The notes beneath the pieces were generated by a model that saw only the letters and a list, made by a program, of their open reading frames with translations, made no database searches and was not told the DNA's origin. This document shows positions 35,424 to 42,726 of a DNA stretch of 64,000 bases, one piece after another. Position numbers and translations under genes: made by a program. Numbering within the stretch: position 1 is the stretch's first letter; every line of letters starts with the position of its first letter. Origin of the DNA: Lewinellaceae bacterium (GTDB taxonomy: Bacteria; Bacteroidota; Bacteroidia; Chitinophagales; Saprospiraceae); NCBI GenBank assembly GCA_020636045.1, contig JACJYP010000003.1, positions 458,925 through 522,924 on the forward strand, read 5' to 3'.

Positions 35424-36737
35424 ATGGCTTATCGCAATATCCGCCTGCATCCGATCCTCAGGCTGCTGTATTTTTTCTTCCGGACGCTGGCATGGCTGGG
35501 CGTGGGCGTCTTTTTCCGCCGCAGGGTGGTGCTGGGAGAAGAATACTTTCATTTCGACGGGCCGGCGATCGTGGTGACCAACCATCCCAGTACCCTGATG
35601 GATGTGTTCAACCCCGGGCTGCCGGTGCGGCAGGAGATGTTTTTTCTGGCGAACTACGGTTTATTCAAACACCCGGTGAGCAACTGGCTGCTGTCGCGCC
35701 TGTTTTGCATACCGGTAAAACGCCGGGAAGATGTAGCGGAGGGCGAGACTCGCGACAACAATGCAGCATTTAAAAGATCATTTATGCACCTGGAGCAGCA
35801 CGGCGTGCTGTTCATTGCTGCCGAAGGCACCAGTTGGATGAACCGTTGGGTTCGCGAATTCAAAACCGGCGCCGCCCGCATCGCGCTGGGAACCGAGGCG
35901 CGCAACAACTGGCAACTTGGCGTCAAAATATTGCCGGTGGGGCTTTCCTATTCAGCGCCGCATCTTTTTCGCAGTGACGTGGTGGTGCAGGGCGGCGAGC
36001 CGCTGAACGTGGCCGATTGGCGGGAGATTTGGGAAAAAAATCCCGAATTGGCCGTGCTGTCCGTAACGCAGGAACTGCGCCGCCGCGTGACCGCGCAATG
36101 TATCGATACGCGCGATGAGGAAGGAGAAATATTTATCGGCCAACTGGAAGAGATTTGGCGCAACGAACGTCCCCTGGACCTGCGCGGGACGTTTTTTCGC
36201 AGCAAAGATTTTACGGACCGCCTGCTCGACAACGCAGCGCTCCGCACCACGACGAACCGGTATTTTGAGGATTTACAGGCATCCGGTGTATCCGATTCAG
36301 GCCTTGCCGCCCTCGCACAGGCCGGGCCACTTCCGAAACGCGCTTTTGAATCGTTACTGCTCATTTTGGGATTCCCGCTTTTTGCAGCGGGGTACCTGTT
36401 CTGGTTCCTGCCGTGCTTTTTGCCCTGGTGGCTGAATAAAAAAATGGACCTGTATGTCGGCTATAGTTCCACTGTAAAAATGCTCGCCGGACTGATCGCC
36501 TTTCCGCTGGCCCTTTGGGCAGCGGCTCGTTTTATCCCGCCTGTTTTCGGCTGGCAACATGCCGGCATCCCTGTTGCCCTGTCGGTAATTGCGCTGGGCC
36601 TGTTTGCCGAAAGGTATCTGGATCGCATTCGCCGGGCCCGGGCGCGCATGGGTGCGGCCCGACTTTTAAGTTCCCACCCTGAAAAGTTTGACGCACTTAT
36701 GGCCCGGAGGAATGACATCCTCGAGGCTTCCAGGTGA
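35424..36737 (+). CDS. PlsC-like glycerolipid acyltransferase, membrane-bound
   Basis: 437 residues. The acyltransferase block I is NHPSTLMD with His54 and Asp60 (H-x5-D spacing, seen in the Bacteroidota branch). Block II is VKRRED near 98 and block III FIAAEGTSW near 131, with KILPVGLSYS as block IV. Membrane segments lie near 10-30 and in the C-terminal region (about 310-330 and 350-400). It probably transfers acyl groups to a glycerol phosphate, lysolipid or other amphiphile. The exact acceptor is not predictable. The long C-terminal half with membrane helices is beyond the normal PlsC core. Confidence 0.85.
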   Translation: MAYRNIRLHPILRLLYFFFRTLAWLGVGVFFRRRVVLGEEYFHFDGPAIVVTNHPSTLMDVFNPGLPVRQEMFFLANYGLFKHPVSNWLLSRLFCIPVKRREDVAEGETRDNNAAFKRSFMHLEQHGVLFIAAEGTSWMNRWVREFKTGAARIALGTEARNNWQLGVKILPVGLSYSAPHLFRSDVVVQGGEPLNVADWREIWEKNPELAVLSVTQELRRRVTAQCIDTRDEEGEIFIGQLEEIWRNERPLDLRGTFFRSKDFTDRLLDNAALRTTTNRYFEDLQASGVSDSGLAALAQAGPLPKRAFESLLLILGFPLFAAGYLFWFLPCFLPWWLNKKMDLYVGYSSTVKMLAGLIAFPLALWAAARFIPPVFGWQHAGIPVALSVIALGLFAERYLDRIRRARARMGAARLLSSHPEKFDALMARRNDILEASR

Positions 36738-36747
36738 TTTTTCCGTG

Positions 36748-36767
36748 TCTACGAAAAATTTCGTAGA
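36748..36767. promoter_or_regulatory. BlaI-type operator 1
   Basis: TCTACGAA-AAAT-TTCGTAGA, a perfect 8-bp dyad with a 4-base spacer, sits 31 bp centre-to-centre from operator 2 and upstream of the BlaI-family gene. Confidence 0.75.
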
Positions 36768-36776
36768 AAAAACTTG

Positions 36777-36800
36777 CATCTACGAAAAACTTCGTAGATG
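36777..36800. promoter_or_regulatory. BlaI-type operator 2
   Basis: CATCTACGAA-AAAC-TTCGTAGATG, a perfect 10-bp dyad with the same CTACGAA half-site as operator 1. The 31-bp centre distance is close to three helical turns, placing both dimers on one face. BlaI/MecI repressors bind dyads of the TAC...GTA type, so autoregulation of the operon is inferred. Confidence 0.78.
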
Positions 36801-36942
36801 TTTGCATCTGTAATGATTACGGGTGCTTTGGCGGCTCGTTTGTCAAAGGGAATGGCTTGAGCAGGTACCGGCACAAGCATCCTTTTGCGGGCGCCGGTTG
36901 TCATTCACAAACCGGTTTTTCTCCATTTTTTAAACTTCCATT

Positions 36943-37341
36943 ATGAAACCCACCGAATCCGAACTCGAGATCCTGCACATCCTCTGGGAAAAGGGACCGA
37001 GTACCGTGCGCACGGTGAACGACGTGCTCAACGAACGCAGAAAAGCCTCGGGGCAGAAGGAGTCGTCCGGTTACACGACCTCGCTGAAACTGATGCAGAT
37101 CATGCACGAAAAGGGGTTCGTCACCCGCACGGAAGAAGGCCGCACGCACACTTACGCAGCGGCGGTGCAGCAGGAAGACACGCAGTCGCTGTTGTTGCAG
37201 CACTTCGTCGACCAGACCTTCCGCGGGAGCACGGCGCGCCTGGTCATGCAGGCCCTGGGCAACCACGAAGCCAGCGCGGAAGAACTGGATGAAATCAAGG
37301 CCCTGATCGCCCAAATCGAACAAAACCAGTCGAAACCATGA
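36943..37341 (+). CDS. BlaI/MecI/CopY-family transcriptional repressor
   Basis: 132 residues. Winged helix with KPTESELEILHILWEKGPST (family start), VRTVNDVLNERR, SSGYTTSLKLMQIMHEKGFV (recognition helix) and TEEGRTHTYAAAV (wing). The C-terminal dimerisation helix bears LDEIKALIAQIEQ. In BlaI/BlaR systems the partner M56 protease triggers cleavage of the repressor after a signal. Here the ATG of an M56 gene overlaps the stop (ATGA). Two dyads at 36748-36800 are the likely operators. Confidence 0.93.
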   Translation: MKPTESELEILHILWEKGPSTVRTVNDVLNERRKASGQKESSGYTTSLKLMQIMHEKGFVTRTEEGRTHTYAAAVQQEDTQSLLLQHFVDQTFRGSTARLVMQALGNHEASAEELDEIKALIAQIEQNQSKP

Positions 37342-39491
37342 ATGACGCATTCTACATTTCCGACGCCGTCCTGCGCGCCCTGGGGTGGACGCTCGTGCAC
37401 TCGCTCTGGCAGGGGGCATTGGTCGCACTTATCCTGCTCATGGTGCTGCCGCGCCTGCGTTCGGCCATGCAGCGCTACTGGGTGGCTTACGGGGCTTTGC
37501 TGGCCCTTTTTGCGGGCGCCTGCCTTACCTGCGCGGCCGTTTATGTGCCGGGTGGTCCGGCGCTGATCTCAGAAGGCGGCATTTCGGAAATGCTTCCGGG
37601 CTCCATTGCCGACGCCGTCGCGTACCAGATCACGGGCGTCAACCTGTGGCAGCAAATGACCGGCTGGCTGGAAGGACATTACCCGTTGATCGTGGCGCTG
37701 TGGCTGGCGGGATTTGTATTTTTTATGCTTCGACTGCTGGGCGGCTTGTGGAATGTAAGGCAACTGCTGCGGCACGGTGTTTACGAGGTTCCGGAAGCCT
37801 GGCGTGAAAAGGCCGCCGGGATGAGCCGAAAACTCGGCATCCGGCGGGCAGTCACCCTGATGGAGTCGGCACTGGTGCACACGCCGATGGCTTTGGGCTG
37901 GCTAAAACCCTTCGTACTTTTTCCGGTGGGCATGATCAACCGCCTCGGCCCGGATGAAGTGGAAGCCATTCTCGCGCACGAGTTGGCGCACATCGCCCGA
38001 CGGGATTGGATTTACAATTTACTACAAGCGTTCATCGAAACCCTTTTTTACTACCACCCGGCTGTCTGGTGGATATCGATGGTGGTCCGCCGCGAGCGTG
38101 AGAATTCCTGTGATGACGCCGCCCTTGCTGCCACCGGCAACCGTATCGCCTACGCAAAGGCGCTCGTTCAGGTACAGGAAATGGCCAAACCTGCGCCGGT
38201 TCCCGCGCTGGCGCTCGGGATGGGCGGGTCGCGCCGTTTTCTGCTGCTGGAGCGTATCCGCCGTATTTTGAACCAACCGCAACAAAAGTCACAAGTCATG
38301 GAAAAATTCATAGCAACCGCTATACTGCTGGTGCTGCTGGTCCTGGTCGGACTGCGCGCCAACCACAATTCGACACTGGGCGAGGCTTTCGCGCAGATCA
38401 CAGAAATGCCAAGAACCCTGCTCGGAATCAATGACGACGATCTGGCGATGGAGGCCGATTCTCTCAAACCCAATCGGAACCGGCGTATCATCCGCGAAGA
38501 CGGCGACGAGCGCGTGGAAGCGGAGTACCACGACGGGGAACTGGTCCGGCTCAATATCAACGGCGAAGAGGTGCCGGAGTCCGAATTTGAAAACCACGCC
38601 GAACTCGTGGACGAACTGCTGCGGGACATTCCTGCTCCGCCGGCACCGCCGACGCCGCCCGTTGCTCCCATACCCCCTGTGCCTCCGATGCCGCCGCACG
38701 CGCCCAACATTTCGAAGATCCGTGATGACGAGGGAAATACGATCATCCGCATCGACCGCAACGGACAACCTACCGAGATCATCGTGAAAGACGGCGAAGT
38801 GTGGGTGGGCAACCAGAAACTGGAGGAAGGTGAGCCGGTGGAAGTGCCCGAACTGGCGGGGGGCTATTATTTCTTTCCCGGCAACGAGGGTGAAGATCAC
38901 TTTTATTTTGCTCCCAACGATTTTCACTTCGAAGGCATTGATCCGGCGGAGTTTCAGTTTCGTTTCTCTGATGAGGACAGGGTCAACTGGGAAAAAGACA
39001 TTGCCCGCTATCAGGAAGATATCGCCCGCATGAAAGATGAAATGCAGGAGATGAACGAGACCCGCCGGGCCGAACAACTGGAGAGGATCAGAGGACAGGA
39101 AAAAGCCCTGCATGAAGAAATGCGCGAGATGGAACGGCAGCAACGCAACGCCTTGCGCGATGTGCGCAAACAACAGCGCGAAATGGCCCGTGATATGCGC
39201 CGGGCACAGGACGAAGTGATTCGCCAGCAACAGGAGGCCGAGCGCCAAATGCAGCGCGCCAAGCGCCTCCATGAAAGTTCGTTCGGCGCCCGCATGAAAG
39301 CCGAACTGAAAAGGGACGGCCTGATCGAAGATCCGCTCAACTATTCCCTGGAACTGACCTCAGGCAAAATGACCGTCAACGGAAAAAAACAATCGAAAGA
39401 ACTGCACCGTAAGTACCTGCAACTGTACCGTGAAATGACGGGCAAAGAAATGGGCAAAAAAGACAGTTTCAGCGTCTCGGAAAGGAACTGA
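37338..39491 (+). CDS. M56 family (BlaR1-like) membrane metallopeptidase with long novel C-terminal region
   Basis: 717 residues. Membrane helices lie at about 14-36, 45-62, 112-134 and 320-340. The zinc site HELAHIARRD is near residue 213 and the downstream Glu/Asp block is RERENSCDDAALAATGN. BlaR1-type peptidases lie in the inner membrane and cut a cytosolic repressor after a sensor domain reports a ligand. The outer part here does not resemble the penicillin-binding sensor of BlaR1. It carries IREDGDERVEAEYHDGELVR, a proline-rich stretch (about 432-455), a WVGNQKLEEGEPVEVPE region, a long Arg/Glu/Gln coiled coil (about 551-660) and a basic tail. Translationally coupled to blaI. Confidence 0.88.
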   Translation: MNDAFYISDAVLRALGWTLVHSLWQGALVALILLMVLPRLRSAMQRYWVAYGALLALFAGACLTCAAVYVPGGPALISEGGISEMLPGSIADAVAYQITGVNLWQQMTGWLEGHYPLIVALWLAGFVFFMLRLLGGLWNVRQLLRHGVYEVPEAWREKAAGMSRKLGIRRAVTLMESALVHTPMALGWLKPFVLFPVGMINRLGPDEVEAILAHELAHIARRDWIYNLLQAFIETLFYYHPAVWWISMVVRRERENSCDDAALAATGNRIAYAKALVQVQEMAKPAPVPALALGMGGSRRFLLLERIRRILNQPQQKSQVMEKFIATAILLVLLVLVGLRANHNSTLGEAFAQITEMPRTLLGINDDDLAMEADSLKPNRNRRIIREDGDERVEAEYHDGELVRLNINGEEVPESEFENHAELVDELLRDIPAPPAPPTPPVAPIPPVPPMPPHAPNISKIRDDEGNTIIRIDRNGQPTEIIVKDGEVWVGNQKLEEGEPVEVPELAGGYYFFPGNEGEDHFYFAPNDFHFEGIDPAEFQFRFSDEDRVNWEKDIARYQEDIARMKDEMQEMNETRRAEQLERIRGQEKALHEEMREMERQQRNALRDVRKQQREMARDMRRAQDEVIRQQQEAERQMQRAKRLHESSFGARMKAELKRDGLIEDPLNYSLELTSGKMTVNGKKQSKELHRKYLQLYREMTGKEMGKKDSFSVSERN

Positions 39492-39558
39492 TCGCGCAGT
39501 ACTTACAGCATTTCAGACAAATAAACACACAGAGAAAGTGAGTGCATCTCCGGACAAA

Positions 39559-39593
39559 GGGGCGGGCCGCAATGCCTGCCTCTTATTTTTTTT
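39559..39593 (+). terminator. Terminator of the BlaI/M56 operon
   Basis: GGGGCGGGC / GCCTGCCTC stem (two G-T pairs), loop CGCAAT, then TTATTTTTTTT. The T-tract overlaps the last codons of the convergent gldH gene. Confidence 0.65.
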
Positions 39594-40077
39594 GCAGGAC
39601 GTCCGATTTGGTTTTACCCGTCTTTTCTACCGCCAGCCCGGCGGCAATAATGCCATTGAGCGAATCGACACGCATGTATTGCTCCAGCGTAATGGTATAT
39701 GCGCCCGCCGTGTTGAAGAAGGCGTTGTCCTGCAACAGGATGCGTACGCTGCATTCCCCGCCCGAACACTGCCCGTTGGAAGTGCCCTGCGCATCGAAGA
39801 GGTCGAAATTGCGCACTTTGCTCAGCCGTTTTCCGTCGGGAAAGCGCGTGTATAACTTCAGGTAAATATTCTGGTAGGGAAAAGCGTCGCTGTGCTTGAA
39901 ATCGAGGTACAGGTTGTAAAGGGCGCTGGTGTCGGCCACGGTAAAACTGAAATCGAGGGTATCCCGATACGTCCACACGGCGCCGGGCAGCGTTTTCTCT
40001 TCCTGATACAGGTAGTTGTTGTCGCAGGATGCGAAGCAGATCAATAAGGCAAAAAGGCCGGTCAGGCGTATCGGCAT
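39583..40077 (-). CDS. gldH: Gliding motility lipoprotein GldH
   Basis: 164 residues from the ATG at 40075-40077. Lipoprotein signal with lipobox Cys18 (CFASCDNN). The body matches GldH (TWTYRDTLDFSF-like block WTYRDTLDFSF, YLDFKHSDAFPYQNIYLKL, SGGECSVRILLQDNAFFNTA, YTITLEQYMRVDSLNGI). GldH is an outer-membrane-anchored part of the gliding/T9SS apparatus in flavobacteria. It is 45 bases downstream of the OmpA/PD40 protein, probably the same transcript. The earlier in-frame ATGs do not improve the signal peptide. Confidence 0.9.
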   Translation of the reverse strand: MPIRLTGLFALLICFASCDNNYLYQEEKTLPGAVWTYRDTLDFSFTVADTSALYNLYLDFKHSDAFPYQNIYLKLYTRFPDGKRLSKVRNFDLFDAQGTSNGQCSGGECSVRILLQDNAFFNTAGAYTITLEQYMRVDSLNGIIAAGLAVEKTGKTKSDVLQKK

Positions 40078-40122
40078 ATCGGATGGATATCGGCAAGTGA
40101 TGAAAAACATTCGGCGCATGGT

Positions 40123-42264
40123 TCAACCCCGGATGAACGGAGCAAGTTCAGGATATTTTTTTAGCAGGCCCACCGCTTCGGCTTTTGAAACACGGATGCC
40201 ATCGATGTAGGCGATCACGGTTGCGTCGGCAAAACCCTGTTTTTTTAGTTCGTTGCGCAACTGCTGGGCCTTGTCGTATTGCCTGAACAGGCCTGCCGTG
40301 TATTGATATATTCCGGAACCGGGCACGCTTTCGATCAGGATATCGCTGAACATGGCGAGCGCGTCGGCGGTCAGGATCTGCCTGGCATTGGCCACTTCCA
40401 CGCGGTACGACAGCCCCGTGGTGTTTTCTTCAAAGTATTTGGCGCCGTAGGCAGCCATCAGTTCGGAGACGGGCGGCCGCTGCACGATGATCTCCAGCGG
40501 CAAGGCTTCGCCTGCGTCGACGAGGGTCATCTCGATGCGCCGGTTCATCTTTTGTCCGGCGGGGTTTGGCGATGCGTTCAGGATATTGCGCGCCACGGGG
40601 TAATTGGGTCCGCAACTCAGCATCCGGATGCGCGTGGCGGGAATACCGCGCTCCATGAGTGCCTTACCCACCATTTCGGCGCGTTTGATGCCGTAGTACA
40701 GGTCGAATTTGGCAGGTCCCGTTTCATCGGTATGTGCAGTGATCAGTACTGTTGCCTGCTGATAGCGCCGGGCCAGCACGGCCAGCGCGTCGATGGCCTG
40801 CAGGTTTTCAGGCGTGATCACTGTTTGATCGTCGTCGTACAGGAGCACCGGAATGGTGGCCTGCGTCGGTTCGGCAGGCCTGGCGCCGGATTTTTTACCG
40901 GCCGTCACAAAAAGCGCCTGTGATTCCTGGCCCTGTTCCTCCTGCCTTTCCTTGAAATAAGCGACGTAAATGTCGCGTTCACCGTATCCTGCCAGCCGGC
41001 TGGAAGAAAAAAATGCGCTGCGCCCGTCGGCCGCCAGGCTGAAATAAGCGTCGTCACCGGGAGAATTGATCGGTGTGCCCACGTTGACCGGCGCTTGCCA
41101 GGTTCCTTTTTCGATGTCGAAGGCAGCGCGGTAAATATCCAGCCCGCCCATGCTTTCCGTGCGATTGCTGCTGAAATACAGCGTATGCCCGTCGAGGGCA
41201 AGAAAAGGCGTCGTTTCGTCGTAAGGGGAATTGATGGAAGGGCCGAGATTTTGGGGCTCCGACCAGGCGCTGTCCGAGCGGATAGCGATATACAGATCGA
41301 GCCCGCCATAGCCCGGGGCTCTGCGGCTGGCAAACAGCAGGATGGTGTCATTGAAAAAATAGGGAGCGCCGTCGCCTTCCTCGGGCCGCATGGGGCTGAT
41401 AAAAGCGGGGGGCTTCACGGCGTATTCGTCTTTCAGCCCGGCCGTGTCCGCCACGATCTCGCCGCTGTACAGCGTGAAACCGCGAAAGAAGTACAATACT
41501 TTCCCTTTGCTTCCGAAACCGAGGGCAACTTCGTATCGCGGGGTGTTCAGCAGGCTGCCGAGCGGCGCAGGTTTTTCCCAGCCCGAGACTTTCTGGTCGG
41601 TGAAATACATGTCGCTGCACCAGTGACCCGATTCAGGGTCGTCGTAGCCTTCGTCGTTGCGGCGGCCGCCGCTGCTGCCTTCGCGCGCCGAAGCGAAGTA
41701 CAGGCGTCCGGGATGGTTTACCGACAAGAGCGGCGCAAAATCGTCGCCGCCGGAATTGACGCGGCTGCCCAGATTTTCCACAAGTGCGACGCCGTCGTTT
41801 GGCATGATCTCCATGCCGCTGACACAGCGGCGGATGCGATCGGCGATGCCTGCGCGTAGCGGGTGTTTGTCGCCGCACACCCTTAGAAAAGATTTATATG
41901 CGGGAATGGCTTTTTCAAACTCCCCCTGTCCATGCAATGTAAGTGCCAGGTAGAGGTACAGGTCGGCGTCATTTCCGGAAGGGTTGTTTTTTACCACGTA
42001 TTCCAGAAACTGCCGCGCTTTATCAGGTTGCCGCAGGTGATAATGACAAATGCCGATCCTGGTCAATACGGAAAAATCGCCCGGCTTCTCCTGCTGGTAT
42101 TGATTCAGCAGGGTGTACGCCTCCTGCCAACGGCCGCCGGCAAAAAGTTTTTCACCGCTTTTTTTTAATTCCGCGGGTTTTTGCGCCGGCAAATCGGGAA
42201 CGAACAACAGCAGCAGTGCCGCGATCCGAATAGTATGGATCCAAATCATTTTTTCTTTCGACAT
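40123..42264 (-). CDS. TPR-PD40-OmpA protein with SPOR-like C-terminus (PorE-like)
   Basis: 713 residues. Signal peptide (IAALLLLFVPDLPAQ). The first part (about 35-140) has TPR-like helices (QEAYTLLNQYQQEKPGDFSV, DADLYLYLALTLHGQGEFEK). The central 150-420 has PD40/WD40-like beta-propeller strands (TTPFLALDGHTLYFSSNR, GDDAYFSLAADGRSAFFSSS). An OmpA-type peptidoglycan-binding domain follows at about 480-590 (ITAHTDETGPAKFDLYYG, NRRIEMTL). The C-terminus, about 610-700, is SPOR-like (YQYTAGLFRQYDKAQQLRNE). PorE of Porphyromonas has TPR, propeller, a regulatory domain and OmpA and is a T9SS component. This one lacks a clear regulatory domain and adds SPOR. The ATG 15 bases later (42249) is an alternative start. 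A -7 element lies at 42273-42280. Confidence 0.86.
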   Translation of the reverse strand: MSKEKMIWIHTIRIAALLLLFVPDLPAQKPAELKKSGEKLFAGGRWQEAYTLLNQYQQEKPGDFSVLTRIGICHYHLRQPDKARQFLEYVVKNNPSGNDADLYLYLALTLHGQGEFEKAIPAYKSFLRVCGDKHPLRAGIADRIRRCVSGMEIMPNDGVALVENLGSRVNSGGDDFAPLLSVNHPGRLYFASAREGSSGGRRNDEGYDDPESGHWCSDMYFTDQKVSGWEKPAPLGSLLNTPRYEVALGFGSKGKVLYFFRGFTLYSGEIVADTAGLKDEYAVKPPAFISPMRPEEGDGAPYFFNDTILLFASRRAPGYGGLDLYIAIRSDSAWSEPQNLGPSINSPYDETTPFLALDGHTLYFSSNRTESMGGLDIYRAAFDIEKGTWQAPVNVGTPINSPGDDAYFSLAADGRSAFFSSSRLAGYGERDIYVAYFKERQEEQGQESQALFVTAGKKSGARPAEPTQATIPVLLYDDDQTVITPENLQAIDALAVLARRYQQATVLITAHTDETGPAKFDLYYGIKRAEMVGKALMERGIPATRIRMLSCGPNYPVARNILNASPNPAGQKMNRRIEMTLVDAGEALPLEIIVQRPPVSELMAAYGAKYFEENTTGLSYRVEVANARQILTADALAMFSDILIESVPGSGIYQYTAGLFRQYDKAQQLRNELKKQGFADATVIAYIDGIRVSKAEAVGLLKKYPELAPFIRG

Positions 42265-42272
42265 AGTGGGGG

Positions 42273-42280
42273 CAAAATTA
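42273..42280 (-). promoter_or_regulatory. -7 element upstream of the PorE-like gene
   Basis: TAATTTTG on the minus strand, 8 bases before the first ATG (42264). With the later ATG at 42249 the leader would be about 20 bases. Confidence 0.4.
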
Positions 42281-42726
42281 CCGCTTTATCGTCAACTGCT
42301 ACTGCCCGGCCCGGTTTTCAAAACCTCCAATCGATCCTGCGGGAAACAGTAGTCCGGGTTGTGTAAAACGTTCGTTTGCTGCAAAACGGTACCCGGCCGA
42401 TGCTTTTCCGCAAGGGATACCCATTTATTTTATCGGGCATAAAAAAGAAAAACGGCGATCCCGCCCCGGCCACGGCTGCATTCTGTCACATATTCCTGTA
42501 AAAAATAACGCTTCTGACGGTTTTCGGGCAAAAAGGATGTGCTTTCGGTCGAAACCGGGGCCCTTGTTTCGCAACAATTTCCTCAAATTTGCGTCCCTGT
42601 TTCAAATGATCACTGCCCGCGGCGATCGACTGCCGAAAATGGCGGCCGTTCACAACGCGCCGACGATGTAACAATCCGCCTTCGCCAGGGCTTCGGCGGG
42701 TAAAATGTGCTGACAACAAGTTCTCC
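42281..42726. other. Non-coding spacer between divergent genes
   Basis: About 446 bases without a convincing gene. It includes a 14-base copy (42293-42306) of the CAACTGCTACTGCC array unit found near 505-518. I see no clear -7/-33 promoter for the gene at 42727. Confidence 0.55.
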
